NCBI GenBank assembly: GCA_005887855.1
Contig: VBQB01000096.1
Span: 1-22,882, forward strand
DNA: 22,882 nucleotides
DNA from: Verrucomicrobiota bacterium
Lineage (GTDB): Bacteria; Verrucomicrobiota; Verrucomicrobiae; Chthoniobacterales; UBA10450
Direction: 5' to 3'
Under the pieces are notes generated by a model that was not told the DNA's origin, did not search any database, and saw only the letters and a list, made by a program, of their open reading frames with translations. Shown in pieces: positions 1-7,965 of this stretch (position 1 is its first letter; each line of letters begins with the position of its first letter). The translations under genes and the position numbers were made by a program.

Positions 1-2
1 GC

Positions 3-323
3 GATCTCGCGCTGACCAATATGGGCCTTGGTGACAAAACCGCCGCGTTAGCCCTGTCGGAACGGGCCATGGCCGCGAATTCGGTCGAGAAAGACGCTGT
101 CGCTGGTCCCATTCCAATCGAGGTCCTCGCAAGGGTGGCGGCGCGTATGGGAGAGCCCGACCGCGCCATCACCGCCTTACAGCAACTACTTTCGATACCG
201 TACAATGGAGCGCTGGCTGCCGGCACCCCGCTTACGCCTGCGATGCTTCGACTAGATCCGATGTTCGATCCGCTTCGGAATGATCGGCGCTTCCAGAAAC
301 TCTGCGAGGATAAACCGCACTGA
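3..323 (+). CDS. C-terminal end of a TPR protein (probable cyclase/TPR paralogue), cut by the window start
   Basis: The frame is open from the first bases of the window to a TGA at 321-323, so only about the last 106 residues are present. They align by eye with the end of the complete protein that follows: both have an alpha-helical 'EKDA...' stretch, a TPR-like 'A(I/V)..L..LL(S/T)IP' segment, and then the closing pattern 'L(R/K).DP..DP(L/I)RND..FQKL'. This makes it very likely the tail of a second cyclase-TolB-TPR protein and the two genes a tandem duplication. The stop is about 150 bases before the preferred start of the next gene. The catalytic part is outside the window, so a TPR protein without a cyclase domain cannot be excluded. 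Confidence 0.75.
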   Translation, partial: DLALTNMGLGDKTAALALSERAMAANSVEKDAVAGPIPIEVLARVAARMGEPDRAITALQQLLSIPYNGALAAGTPLTPAMLRLDPMFDPLRNDRRFQKLCEDKPH

Positions 324-474
324 AAACCAGCGATTTGACTGACCAACGCTCGGGTACGTGTTGCGGGGCGCAGCGAAGGGATGGCTGCTGAGCAGTTACG
401 TGATTCTGCGTTTGCTCTCGACACTCCGAGCGAAGCGTAACTATGAATCTAATGTAATTTGGTCGCGTCACGAA

Positions 475-2862
475 ATGTCCGCTGAGGTTAAAAAGGAAAT
501 TCAGCTAGAGATCGCTCATGTCCTCTTCATCGATATTGTCGGCTATTCCAAACTTTCGATTAATCAACAGCGCGCGGTAGTTGACGAGCTGAGCGAAGTC
601 GTCCGCGGTTCGGATCAATTTCAGAAGGCCGAAGCCGCGGAACGCTTAATTAAAATCCCGACTGGTGACGGCATGGCGCTCGTATTTTACACCACTCAGG
701 AAGCACCGGCGCAATGCGCCATCGAAATCAGTCGCGCGCTCAAAGAGCACTCGCGTCTGGAACTTCGGATGGGAGTACACAGCGGTCCGGTGAGCGGCGT
801 GATCGATGTGAACGGTCATGCCAACCTTGCTGGTGCCGGCCTTAACATAGCGCAACGCGTGATGCACTGCGGAGATGCCGGACACATCCTTATCTCCAGA
901 CACGTCGCCGAGGATTTGGAAGAATACGAACATTGGCGGCCACTCCTACACGGTCTCGGCGAATGCGAAGTTAAACACGGAGTGCATGTCGCGATCGTCA
1001 ACCTCTATGCGGATGAAGTCGGCAATCCGCAACTGCCAAAAAAGTTCCAAGCCCTTAAGAAGCACAGCGTGCGAGTGCGTTGGGCGGCGATGACAGCAGC
1101 GTTGCTCGCGCTTGCGGCAATGGTCGCTGGCGTCGCAATATTTTCCCGTTATCGCGTGCGATCGACGCTGGCAGCGCCGGAAAAAAGCATCGCGGTGCTG
1201 CCATTCGAGAATCTGAGCGAGGAAAAAGCAAACGCTTATTTCGCCGATGGCATTCAGGATGAAATCCTGACTAAACTCGCTGGCATCGGTGACCTGAAGG
1301 TCATCTCGCGTTCTTCCGCAGCCAAATACAAAAGCAAGCCGGAAGATTTGAAGACGGTGGCCCGCGAACTGGGAGTGGCCACTGTGCTCGAAGGTAGCGT
1401 GCAGAAGGCTGGAGACAGAGTGCGGGTAAACGCGCAACTGCTCGACGCGCGCATCGACACCCATTTATGGGCAAAGAGTTACGATCGTGACTTAAAGGAT
1501 GTTTTCGCTGTCGAAACCGAGGTCGCACAGGAGATTGCCGACACATTGCGGGCTAAGCTTTCTCCCAGTCAGTCGAGTGCGCTGGCCGCAGCGCCCACGC
1601 GTGACACGGAAGCTTATGATCTATTCCTGAAGGGTGAATACCAGGAACGCCAAGCTGAGAGTGCAGAAAACGAGGACTTATTCGATCGCGCCGAAATCTT
1701 CTATCGGCAAGCGCTGGCGCAGGATCCGAGTTTCGCGCTTGCGTATGCGCGACTCGCTTACAGCCGCTTAAATCGGCATTGGTTTATCAATCGCCTGACT
1801 TCGGTACAATTGGAGGAGGTAAAGTCTAACATCGAACGCGCACTGGCGATTGCTCCGGAATCGCCGGAGGCACATCTGGCGTTGGGTGTATTTCATTACT
1901 GGGGCCATCGTGACTATGATTCCGCGCTGAGAGCACTCGATCGGGCCATCGAACTCCAGCCGAGTAACTCCGATAGTCGGACGTTCCGGGGGGCCGTTTA
2001 CCGCCGCCGCGGTGAATGGCGACGCTCGGTTGCTGAATACGAGCGCGCGTTCGAACTCAATCCGCGCGATTCCTCCAGTTCCACCGAGCTTGGCAATACG
2101 TACCTTTCGCTTCGCCGTTGGAGTGAGGCTGAACGTGCGCTTAGCCGCGCTTTAGCTCTCGACCCGAATAATATAAATGCCGCCTTCCACCTTAGCGTTA
2201 CCTATACCAACAGCACCGGCGATATTCGGCGTGCCAGGCGGGCGGGGGAGGGAATACCCGAACCCAAAGGGCAAGTTAGCCCGTATGGGATCTTGATTTC
2301 CCAGATGATTAGCGAGACCATATATCTCGACGTGCTCGAGAGACATTTCGCTGATGCTCTCAAAGCGTGGGACGTTGCTCCCATTAACACAGCCGAAGAA
2401 CGTCTGAACCAGCTAGAGGCGCGAATCGGGATTCAAGTAATTACCGGCCAAACTGCGGCAGCAAAATCCGAGTGCGAGCAAGCACGGACTTTACTCGAAG
2501 TCCAGCTAGCCAAGCCACGGCCAGAAGATCGCACATCGTTGACAGAGTCGGCCTGGGTTTACGTTTGTCTTGCGCGTAACGCCGATGCGCTTCGCGTCGC
2601 GCGAGAAGCCGCAGAGGCGCTGCCAGTAGAAAAAGATGCGCTTTTCGGGGTGGAGTTTCTTGTCGGACTAGCCCAAATCGAAGCGCACATTGATCAGCCC
2701 GAGGAGGCGGTAAAAATACTTCGCCGCCTGCTCACAATCCCTGCCGGGCACGAGATTTCCGTTGCGCGTCTGAAGATCGACCCCGTCTGGGACCCAATCC
2801 GTAACGATCCAGGTTTTCAAAAACTCCTTTTCGAACCTGAGCTGGAAACTGTTTATGAGTAG
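475..2862 (+). CDS. Class III adenylate/guanylate cyclase-like protein with membrane segment, TolB-like domain and TPR repeats
   Basis: The ATG at 475 (795 aa) is preferred because the cyclase domain begins about 15 residues later; the frame is open upstream to a GTG at 358, but those extra 39 residues resemble no domain. Residues about 12-180 are a class III nucleotidyl cyclase domain: 'FIDIVGYSKL' supplies metal ligand D20, 'PTGDG' supplies D65, and 'LNIAQR' supplies the transition-state N124 and R128. The position that normally holds the purine-recognising Asp (seven before N124) is N117, so substrate specificity is uncertain. A single membrane helix (about 203-222) follows, then a TolB/FlgO-like domain (about 238-370, starting 'KSIAVLPFENLS'), then several TPRs (about 385-640). 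The layout suggests a membrane signalling protein with a cytoplasmic cyclase and a TPR interaction region on the other side. No strong Shine-Dalgarno is visible. Confidence 0.85.
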   Translation: MSAEVKKEIQLEIAHVLFIDIVGYSKLSINQQRAVVDELSEVVRGSDQFQKAEAAERLIKIPTGDGMALVFYTTQEAPAQCAIEISRALKEHSRLELRMGVHSGPVSGVIDVNGHANLAGAGLNIAQRVMHCGDAGHILISRHVAEDLEEYEHWRPLLHGLGECEVKHGVHVAIVNLYADEVGNPQLPKKFQALKKHSVRVRWAAMTAALLALAAMVAGVAIFSRYRVRSTLAAPEKSIAVLPFENLSEEKANAYFADGIQDEILTKLAGIGDLKVISRSSAAKYKSKPEDLKTVARELGVATVLEGSVQKAGDRVRVNAQLLDARIDTHLWAKSYDRDLKDVFAVETEVAQEIADTLRAKLSPSQSSALAAAPTRDTEAYDLFLKGEYQERQAESAENEDLFDRAEIFYRQALAQDPSFALAYARLAYSRLNRHWFINRLTSVQLEEVKSNIERALAIAPESPEAHLALGVFHYWGHRDYDSALRALDRAIELQPSNSDSRTFRGAVYRRRGEWRRSVAEYERAFELNPRDSSSSTELGNTYLSLRRWSEAERALSRALALDPNNINAAFHLSVTYTNSTGDIRRARRAGEGIPEPKGQVSPYGILISQMISETIYLDVLERHFADALKAWDVAPINTAEERLNQLEARIGIQVITGQTAAAKSECEQARTLLEVQLAKPRPEDRTSLTESAWVYVCLARNADALRVAREAAEALPVEKDALFGVEFLVGLAQIEAHIDQPEEAVKILRRLLTIPAGHEISVARLKIDPVWDPIRNDPGFQKLLFEPELETVYE

Positions 2863-2916
2863 CCTGCGTTGACGTCCCATGATTCTCCGGCCGGGACGGA
2901 GCTAGTCTCTCCGATC

Positions 2917-2949
2917 TTATATTTTAGACGCGCTAATTAGCAGGAAGGA
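2917..2949 (+). promoter_or_regulatory. Possible -10 box and strong ribosome binding site of hppD
   Basis: TATATT at 2918-2923 could be a -10 box, but no good -35 lies 16-18 bases upstream. AGGAAGGA at 2942-2949 is a clear Shine-Dalgarno five bases before the hppD ATG and fixes that start. The ribosome site is well supported; the promoter is a guess. Confidence 0.4.
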
Positions 2950-2954
2950 ATCTT

Positions 2955-4088
2955 ATGCCAACAACAATTGCGGCTCCAAAGAAAGCTCCGGCAGCGGAAG
3001 CGGATTTTCTGCCGCTCCAGGGCACTGATTACATCGAGTTTTATGTCGGCAACGCCAAACAGGCGGTGCATTTCTATAAAACAGCATTCGGTTTCCAGAG
3101 TCTCGCTTATTGCGGGCCGGAAACGGGAACGCGGGAAAAAGCGAGCTACGCGATTCGACAGAATAATCTCACGTTGGTCCTAACGACTCCGATCCGGCCG
3201 AATAACCCGATTGCCGATCACATTTACAAACACGGCGATGGAGTGAAGGCGCTCGCGCTGACGGTGGAGGACGCAACCTCGGCGTGGGAAGAAACCACCA
3301 AGCGCGGCGGTAAAAGTTTCATGAAGCCGACAACGTCGTCGGATGATGATGGCGACCTGGTGATGAGCGGGATTCACACTTACGGAGAGGTTGTTCATCT
3401 GTTCATCGAGCGAGACAATTATCGCGGGACATTCATGCCGGGGTTTCGAAAATGGGAGTCGAACTACAATCCGCCTCAGACCGGCTTGCAGTATGTCGAT
3501 CATTGCGTGGGCAATGTTGGTTGGGGTCAAATGAATCCGTGGGTGAAGTTTTACGAGGATGTCATGGGGTTTCGGAACATTCTCACCTTCGACGACAAAG
3601 ATATCTCGACCGAATACTCAGCGCTGATGAGTAAGGTGATGAGCAACGGAAATGGTTTCGTGAAATTTCCGATCAATGAGCCGGCAGAGGGCAAAAAGAA
3701 GTCGCAGGTGGAAGAGTATCTCGAGTTTTACAATGGCGAAGGCGTTCAGCACATCGCCATGGCCACCAAGAACATCGTGAAAACCGTGACGGAATTACAG
3801 AAGCGTGGTGTCCAGTTTCTGAACATTCCAACGACTTACTACGATACGCTTCCCGATCGCGTCGGTCATATCGATGAAGATTTCGAGCCGTTAAAACGGC
3901 TTGGTATTTTGGTTGATCGCGATGACGAAGGTTATTTGCTCCAGATATTCACGAAGCCGGTGGAAGACAGACCAACGCTCTTTTTCGAAATCATCCAGCG
4001 CAAGGGCGCGAAGAGTTTTGGCAAAGGTAACTTCAAGGCCTTGTTCGAGGCTTTGGAAAAAGAACAGGAAGCCCGAGGAAATTTGTAA
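2955..4088 (+). CDS. hppD: 4-hydroxyphenylpyruvate dioxygenase
   Basis: 377 aa, the usual length. It converts 4-hydroxyphenylpyruvate and O2 to homogentisate and CO2 in tyrosine breakdown, in the cytoplasm, with Fe(II). Two vicinal-oxygen-chelate domains are visible: residues about 22-155, starting 'DYIEFYVGNAKQAVHFY', and about 178-350. The three predicted iron ligands are in place: H183 ('YVDHCVGNV'), H266 ('VQHIAMAT') and E345 ('LFFEIIQR'). The family's C-terminal signature 'GKGNFKALFEA' is present. A strong Shine-Dalgarno precedes the start. hmgA begins 13 bases after the stop, so the two are almost certainly co-transcribed consecutive pathway steps. The reading frame looks intact. Confidence 0.96.
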   Translation: MPTTIAAPKKAPAAEADFLPLQGTDYIEFYVGNAKQAVHFYKTAFGFQSLAYCGPETGTREKASYAIRQNNLTLVLTTPIRPNNPIADHIYKHGDGVKALALTVEDATSAWEETTKRGGKSFMKPTTSSDDDGDLVMSGIHTYGEVVHLFIERDNYRGTFMPGFRKWESNYNPPQTGLQYVDHCVGNVGWGQMNPWVKFYEDVMGFRNILTFDDKDISTEYSALMSKVMSNGNGFVKFPINEPAEGKKKSQVEEYLEFYNGEGVQHIAMATKNIVKTVTELQKRGVQFLNIPTTYYDTLPDRVGHIDEDFEPLKRLGILVDRDDEGYLLQIFTKPVEDRPTLFFEIIQRKGAKSFGKGNFKALFEALEKEQEARGNL

Positions 4089-4094
4089 AGGAGG
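4087..4094 (+). promoter_or_regulatory. Shine-Dalgarno that sets the hmgA start
   Basis: AAAGGAGG overlaps the hppD stop codon and lies seven bases before the ATG at 4102. The frame is open upstream to 3901 inside hppD, so this site decides that hmgA starts at 4102 rather than earlier. Confidence 0.85.
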
Positions 4095-4101
4095 ATTGAT
4101 C

Positions 4102-5286
4102 ATGCCGTACTATCAAAAACTTGGCGAAATTCCGCGAAAACATCACATCTGGTTTCATCGCAACGGGGCGGCCCCGACCTATAAAAATGAAGGCATCGCC
4201 TACGAGCATGTCTTCACGACACAAGGATTCGACGAGGCCTACTCGATCATGTATCACCTGCGTCCACCCACGCGCGTGCGCAACGTGAAGCTCCTAGGAT
4301 GCCATGAGCTGAAAAAAGTCGCCGATAGCCCGCTGCGCCATCATCATCTGCGCACCGCGACAATTCCCCGACGCGGCGATCTTTACACCGGGCGTATCCC
4401 GATGCTTTTCAACCAGGACATGACCGCGTATCGCGCGAAGCCAGTAAAGGCCTACGACAAATTCGAGTATTACAAAAACGGCGGCGCCGATGAGATTATT
4501 TTTGTTTTTCACGGCGGCGGGACGCTGGAAAGCGTTTTCGGCAAACTTCGTTATCGCGCGGAAGATTACATCGTGATCCCGCGCGGAATTACTTATCGAC
4601 TGGTGCCGGACAAAATTGAAGAGGAAGATCATCTCATTCTCGAGTCCGCCGGTCCGGTCCGGATTCCACAGCGCTATTTGAATCACGAAGGCCAGATTAA
4701 AATGGGCGCGCCGTATTCGGAGCGTGATCTGCATGGGCCATCCGAAATCATCACCGTCGATAAAGAGGAAGATGTCGATGTTTTGGTGAAGGACGGACCG
4801 CGCTGGACACATGTGACGCTTGCGCATCATCCGTTCGATGCAGTCGGCTGGGATGGCTATCTCTATCCGTTCACATTCAATGCGCAGGATTTCGAGCCGA
4901 TCACCGGCACGGTACATCAACCGCCGCCAATCCACCAAACGTTCGAGATTCGAGGCTACGTCGTTTGTACATTCGCGCCGCGCATGCTCGATACCCATCC
5001 CGAAGCGGTAAGGATTCCATGGGTGCACGACAACGTCGAAGCCGATGAGGTGCTCTTTTACGTGCGCGGGAATTTCGGTTCGCGACGCGGCATTGAGAGT
5101 GGTTCGATCACATTGCATCCGCGCGGCATTCCGCACGGGCCGCATCCCGGCACGATTATGGCGAGCAAGAATGCAACGCGCACCGAAGAGCTCGCCGTTA
5201 TGTTCGACACGCAACACACGCTCGAGTTGACGGAAGAGTCACTGGCGCTCGACGATCCGAAATACCCGCAGAGCTGGCTCGAATAA
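4102..5286 (+). CDS. hmgA: Homogentisate 1,2-dioxygenase
   Basis: 394 aa, somewhat shorter than the roughly 440-residue animal/pseudomonad enzymes, matching the shorter bacterial form. It cleaves the homogentisate ring to 4-maleylacetoacetate using Fe(II). The N-terminus 'MPYYQKLGEIPRKHH' is typical of the group. The C-terminal cupin half carries the likely iron ligands: H309 in 'WVHDNVEADEVLFY', E316 (or neighbouring D315), and H345 in 'HPRGIPHGPHPG'. It follows hppD at 13 bases with a perfect ribosome site, so HPP is taken through two consecutive steps by one transcript. The downstream enzymes (maleylacetoacetate isomerase, fumarylacetoacetase) are not in the window. The frame is intact. 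Confidence 0.95.
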   Translation: MPYYQKLGEIPRKHHIWFHRNGAAPTYKNEGIAYEHVFTTQGFDEAYSIMYHLRPPTRVRNVKLLGCHELKKVADSPLRHHHLRTATIPRRGDLYTGRIPMLFNQDMTAYRAKPVKAYDKFEYYKNGGADEIIFVFHGGGTLESVFGKLRYRAEDYIVIPRGITYRLVPDKIEEEDHLILESAGPVRIPQRYLNHEGQIKMGAPYSERDLHGPSEIITVDKEEDVDVLVKDGPRWTHVTLAHHPFDAVGWDGYLYPFTFNAQDFEPITGTVHQPPPIHQTFEIRGYVVCTFAPRMLDTHPEAVRIPWVHDNVEADEVLFYVRGNFGSRRGIESGSITLHPRGIPHGPHPGTIMASKNATRTEELAVMFDTQHTLELTEESLALDDPKYPQSWLE

Positions 5287-5297
5287 AAAACAAGGAC

Positions 5298-5338
5298 CGG
5301 CGATTTCCAAATCGCCGTCGGCGGTCTGGAGACCGCCG
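5298..5338. repeat. Two back-to-back perfect hairpins after hmgA
   Basis: GGCGATTT-cc-AAATCGCC (5299-5316) is followed at once by GGCGGTCT-gg-AGACCGCC (5320-5337); each stem gains one more pair outside (C-G). The shared GGCG(A/G)T core and the trailing 'gtccc' look like a dispersed REP-type palindrome rather than a plain terminator. It could still end or stabilise the hppD-hmgA transcript. No long T-run follows. Confidence 0.75.
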
Positions 5339-5367
5339 TCCCTTGATGCTAAGCTAAAGGACAATTT

Positions 5368-5997
5368 ATGATTCAACGCCGTAATTCCGATCTGGACATC
5401 GAGGAGCGCTTTATACGTGAGAGCAATCGTTTGCCGGAAAAAGAGCTCGATAGAATCGCGCAAGCTTATCGCGAACTGCTGCAAGGCGTGGGCGAAGACC
5501 TGGATCGAGAAGGTCTGCGACGCACCCCAGATCGCGCGGCGCGTGCCTTGGAATTTCTGACACAAGGTTATCGGCAAGACCTCGACGAGATCCTTAACGA
5601 TGCCATCTTCGATTCGGCGGCAAGCGAAATTATTCTGGTCAAGGACATCGAGCTTTATTCGATGTGCGAGCATCATCTGCTTCCGTTCATCGGCCGTGCA
5701 CACGTGGCTTACATTCCAAACGGGAAAGTCATCGGTCTTTCCAAGGTGGCGCGCATTGTCGATGTTTTCGCGCGCCGCTTACAAATCCAGGAAAATCTCA
5801 CCACCCAAATCGCCGAGTCGCTGATGGGATGTCTCGAGCCAGGCGGCGTAGCGGTCGTCGTGGAAGCGAAACATCTTTGCATGATGATGCGTGGCGTCGA
5901 AAAGCAGAATTCTGTAATGAAGACCTCCTGCTTGCTTGGCTCCTTCAAAGACGACGCGCGAACCCGCTCGGAATTTCTCTCGCTCCTCAAGGACTAG
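5368..5997 (+). CDS. folE: GTP cyclohydrolase I
   Basis: 209 aa, close to the usual length. It converts GTP to 7,8-dihydroneopterin triphosphate, the first step of both folate and tetrahydrobiopterin synthesis. The zinc ligands are recognisable as C100 and H103 in 'MCEHHLLPF' and C171 in 'HLCMMMRGV', matching the spacing of the E. coli enzyme. '[17 protein letters not shown]' and 'TCLLG'-like 'TSCLLGSF' are further family signatures. AAAGGA lies at 5356-5361, six bases before the ATG. The next gene, a PTPS-like protein, starts eight bases after the stop. With the phenylalanine hydroxylase nearby, a role in pterin cofactor supply is more likely than general folate synthesis; a second folE elsewhere would support that. 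Confidence 0.96.
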   Translation: MIQRRNSDLDIEERFIRESNRLPEKELDRIAQAYRELLQGVGEDLDREGLRRTPDRAARALEFLTQGYRQDLDEILNDAIFDSAASEIILVKDIELYSMCEHHLLPFIGRAHVAYIPNGKVIGLSKVARIVDVFARRLQIQENLTTQIAESLMGCLEPGGVAVVVEAKHLCMMMRGVEKQNSVMKTSCLLGSFKDDARTRSEFLSLLKD

Positions 5998-6005
5998 CTG
6001 GCGTC

Positions 6006-7217
6006 ATGCTGCTGACGGTCGGCAAACGTCTCGAGTTCTCGGCATCTCGGCGTCTGCGCGTTAGCCGTTGGAGTGACGGGGAAAACCTGGCTGCCTTCGG
6101 TCCTGAGACCAACGCGCGCCACGGCACCGGCCGCAATTACATCGCGTATTTTGTTTTTACCGGACCGGTCGATCCAAGCAATGGAATGCTCATCAACATC
6201 AGTGAAATCAAAGAGCGCGCCGGCAAAATTGTGCGCGAGCGTTTCGATCACAAATTTCTCAATGAGGATAACCCTTCGCTCCGTGACGTTGCGCCTACGG
6301 CTGAGAACATTGCGCGACAACTCTATGTCGATGTTGCGCCGTTGTTCTCTGATGTCGATGCAAAGCTGGCCACTTGTCATCTCACGGAATCGCCCGAGCG
6401 AAGCGCGACTTTCTATTCAGACGGGGCATGCGAAGCAAATTATTGGTTCCAATTTTCGGCTGCGCGACAAACGATGTCGCCGCATCTGAGTGAAGAGGAA
6501 AACACGCGGTTCTTTGGCAAGGCAACTTCACCTCACGGGCATAATTATCGCGCGCGTCTCACTTTTCGAACGGAGAAGCTCGCCAGGGAAACGCCTGTGG
6601 TTCGCTACGATGTGATCGATCCGTCTCTCCAATCATTGAGTTCTGAACTCGATCATCGATTACTCAATCGAGAGGTCGCTGGATTACAGGATCGTCCGAT
6701 AACGACCGAGAGCTTGACGAGATATATTTACGAACGTGTGAATGCGCTGGTGCCGCTGCATCGTGTTCGCTTGCACGAGCGAGACGATTTTTTTGCGGAA
6801 GTATGGAATAACGAGGCTGTTTTTCTTGGGATGCAAATGGCGTTCAATGCTGCGCATCGATTGCATGCCGCCGCTCTTTCCGATGCCGAGAACGCAAAAC
6901 TCTACGGAAAGTGCAGCAATCCGCTTGGTCATGGCCATCGTTATCTCACAGAGACGACGGTCGGCGGCGAGTACAATAGACGGAGTGGAACACTCCAGGA
7001 TTTTGTCGCGTTCAGAAAGGCGATCGATGACTCACTTAAGCCATGGAAAGATCGACATCTTGACCTCGATACAGAGGACTTTCGAGATGCTCCTTCGACC
7101 GGGGAAAATATCGTCCGCGCACTCTGGCCGAAGATCGACAATCGCCTGAATCAGCAGGTCGTGCGATTACGCTTGTGGGAAACGGCGAATAATCGATTTA
7201 CGCTGAGGAGAACGTAG
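6006..7217 (+). CDS. Three-domain 6-pyruvoyl-tetrahydropterin synthase-like protein
   Basis: 403 aa; the ATG at 6006 is chosen because it precedes the first PTPS motif, although the frame is open from 5664 inside folE. The protein is three PTPS/QueD-type domains in a row. Domain 3 (about 273-400) has the expected zinc histidines and catalytic cysteine: H284 in 'FNAAHRL', C303, H309 and H311 in 'GKCSNPLGHGHRY', plus E392. Domain 2 (about 142-270) keeps the HGH pair (H177, H179) and D216-H217 but has lost the Cys (now Ala) and the first His. Domain 1 (about 1-140) has lost most zinc ligands ('FSASRRL', 'HGTGRNY') but keeps D81-H82. Family members turn dihydroneopterin triphosphate into 6-pyruvoyl-tetrahydropterin (or 6-carboxy-tetrahydropterin). 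Context favours the former. The TAG stop is the end of a repeat element. Confidence 0.88.
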   Translation: MLLTVGKRLEFSASRRLRVSRWSDGENLAAFGPETNARHGTGRNYIAYFVFTGPVDPSNGMLINISEIKERAGKIVRERFDHKFLNEDNPSLRDVAPTAENIARQLYVDVAPLFSDVDAKLATCHLTESPERSATFYSDGACEANYWFQFSAARQTMSPHLSEEENTRFFGKATSPHGHNYRARLTFRTEKLARETPVVRYDVIDPSLQSLSSELDHRLLNREVAGLQDRPITTESLTRYIYERVNALVPLHRVRLHERDDFFAEVWNNEAVFLGMQMAFNAAHRLHAAALSDAENAKLYGKCSNPLGHGHRYLTETTVGGEYNRRSGTLQDFVAFRKAIDDSLKPWKDRHLDLDTEDFRDAPSTGENIVRALWPKIDNRLNQQVVRLRLWETANNRFTLRRT

Positions 7218-7269
7218 TGCAAGCCTCTGGCTTGCATCTAACTGAAAGCAAGCTGGAAGCTTGCTCTAC
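7214..7269. repeat. GTAG...CTAC paired-hairpin repeat, copy 1
   Basis: The 56-base element starts GTAG and ends CTAC and holds two perfect hairpins: TGCAAGCC-tct-GGCTTGCA (7218-7236) and AGCAAGCT-gga-AGCTTGCT (7247-7265). Its first TAG is the stop codon of the PTPS gene and its end is three bases before the next ATG. The same design recurs at 10666, 13335 and 17418. Confidence 0.8.
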
Positions 7270-7272
7270 ATT

Positions 7273-7965
7273 ATGAAACGTTATCTTATCACCGGCGCGA
7301 GTCGCGGCATTGGTCGCGCGATCGCGGAGAAACTAGCGGCACCCGATGTCGCGCTCCTTCTCCACGGTCGGGACACGGTTGCTCTGGCGGAAGTGTGTAA
7401 GTCCGTGAACCCTCGCTGCGGACGGGTCGTTCGTCTGATCCATGATCTTGCTGTTGCCTCCGGCGTCTGCGATCTCATCGCTGCGGTTGGCAGCGATCCA
7501 CTCGATTTGCTGGTGAACAACGCCGGAATCGCGGTCGTGAAGCCATTTGGGGAGATCACGCCCGTCGAATGGGAGCAAACGCTGGGCGTGAATGTCACCG
7601 CGCCATTTTTGTTGACGCAGCGTTTCGCTCCCGAGATGCCGCCGGGCTCAAGTATCGTTAATATCCTTTCGATCGCAGCCAAAACCGGGTTTGCCAACTG
7701 GAGCGCCTATTGCATGAGCAAGTTTGCGCTCGAGGGATTCTTTCAATCGGTGCGCGAGGAATTGCGCGAACATAGAATTCGCGTGATCAACATTTATCCT
7801 GCCGCGACGAACACGGAAATTTGGAACAACGTCGAAGGCGATTGGGCACGTAACAAAATGATTTCGGCGGAACAGGTTGCATCTGCGGTTGTCTACGGTC
7901 TCTCGCGACCGGCTGATGTTGACGTGGAAAGTATCACTCTCTCCAGCGCGACCGGAAATTTATGA
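7273..7965 (+). CDS. Short-chain dehydrogenase/reductase, possibly a sepiapterin reductase
   Basis: 230 aa from the ATG at 7273; a TTG at 7261 lies inside the repeat and is less likely. It is a classical SDR with an N-terminal NAD(P)-binding 'TGASRGIG', 'NNAG' at 82-85, and catalytic S133, Y146 and K150 ('YCMSK'). It is about the size of classical SDRs, complete, and has no signal or membrane segment. SDRs are hard to assign by motif. The order folE - PTPS - SDR suggests reduction of 6-pyruvoyl-tetrahydropterin to tetrahydrobiopterin (sepiapterin reductase role) or regeneration of the oxidised cofactor; this rests on context. The stop overlaps the next start (ATGA), so the two are translationally coupled. 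The ribosome site is weak because the repeat occupies the leader. Confidence 0.85.
   Translation: MKRYLITGASRGIGRAIAEKLAAPDVALLLHGRDTVALAEVCKSVNPRCGRVVRLIHDLAVASGVCDLIAAVGSDPLDLLVNNAGIAVVKPFGEITPVEWEQTLGVNVTAPFLLTQRFAPEMPPGSSIVNILSIAAKTGFANWSAYCMSKFALEGFFQSVREELREHRIRVINIYPAATNTEIWNNVEGDWARNKMISAEQVASAVVYGLSRPADVDVESITLSSATGNL

Noticed and set aside
946..1464. 172-residue minus-strand frame within the cyclase/TPR gene
   Set aside because: Shadow of the TolB-domain coding region; the composition is rich in Cys/His/Arg typical of antisense reading.
4294..5217. 307-residue open frame on the minus strand
   Set aside because: It is wholly antisense to hmgA, whose metal-site motifs and strong ribosome site establish the plus-strand gene. 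The antisense protein shows no family motif.
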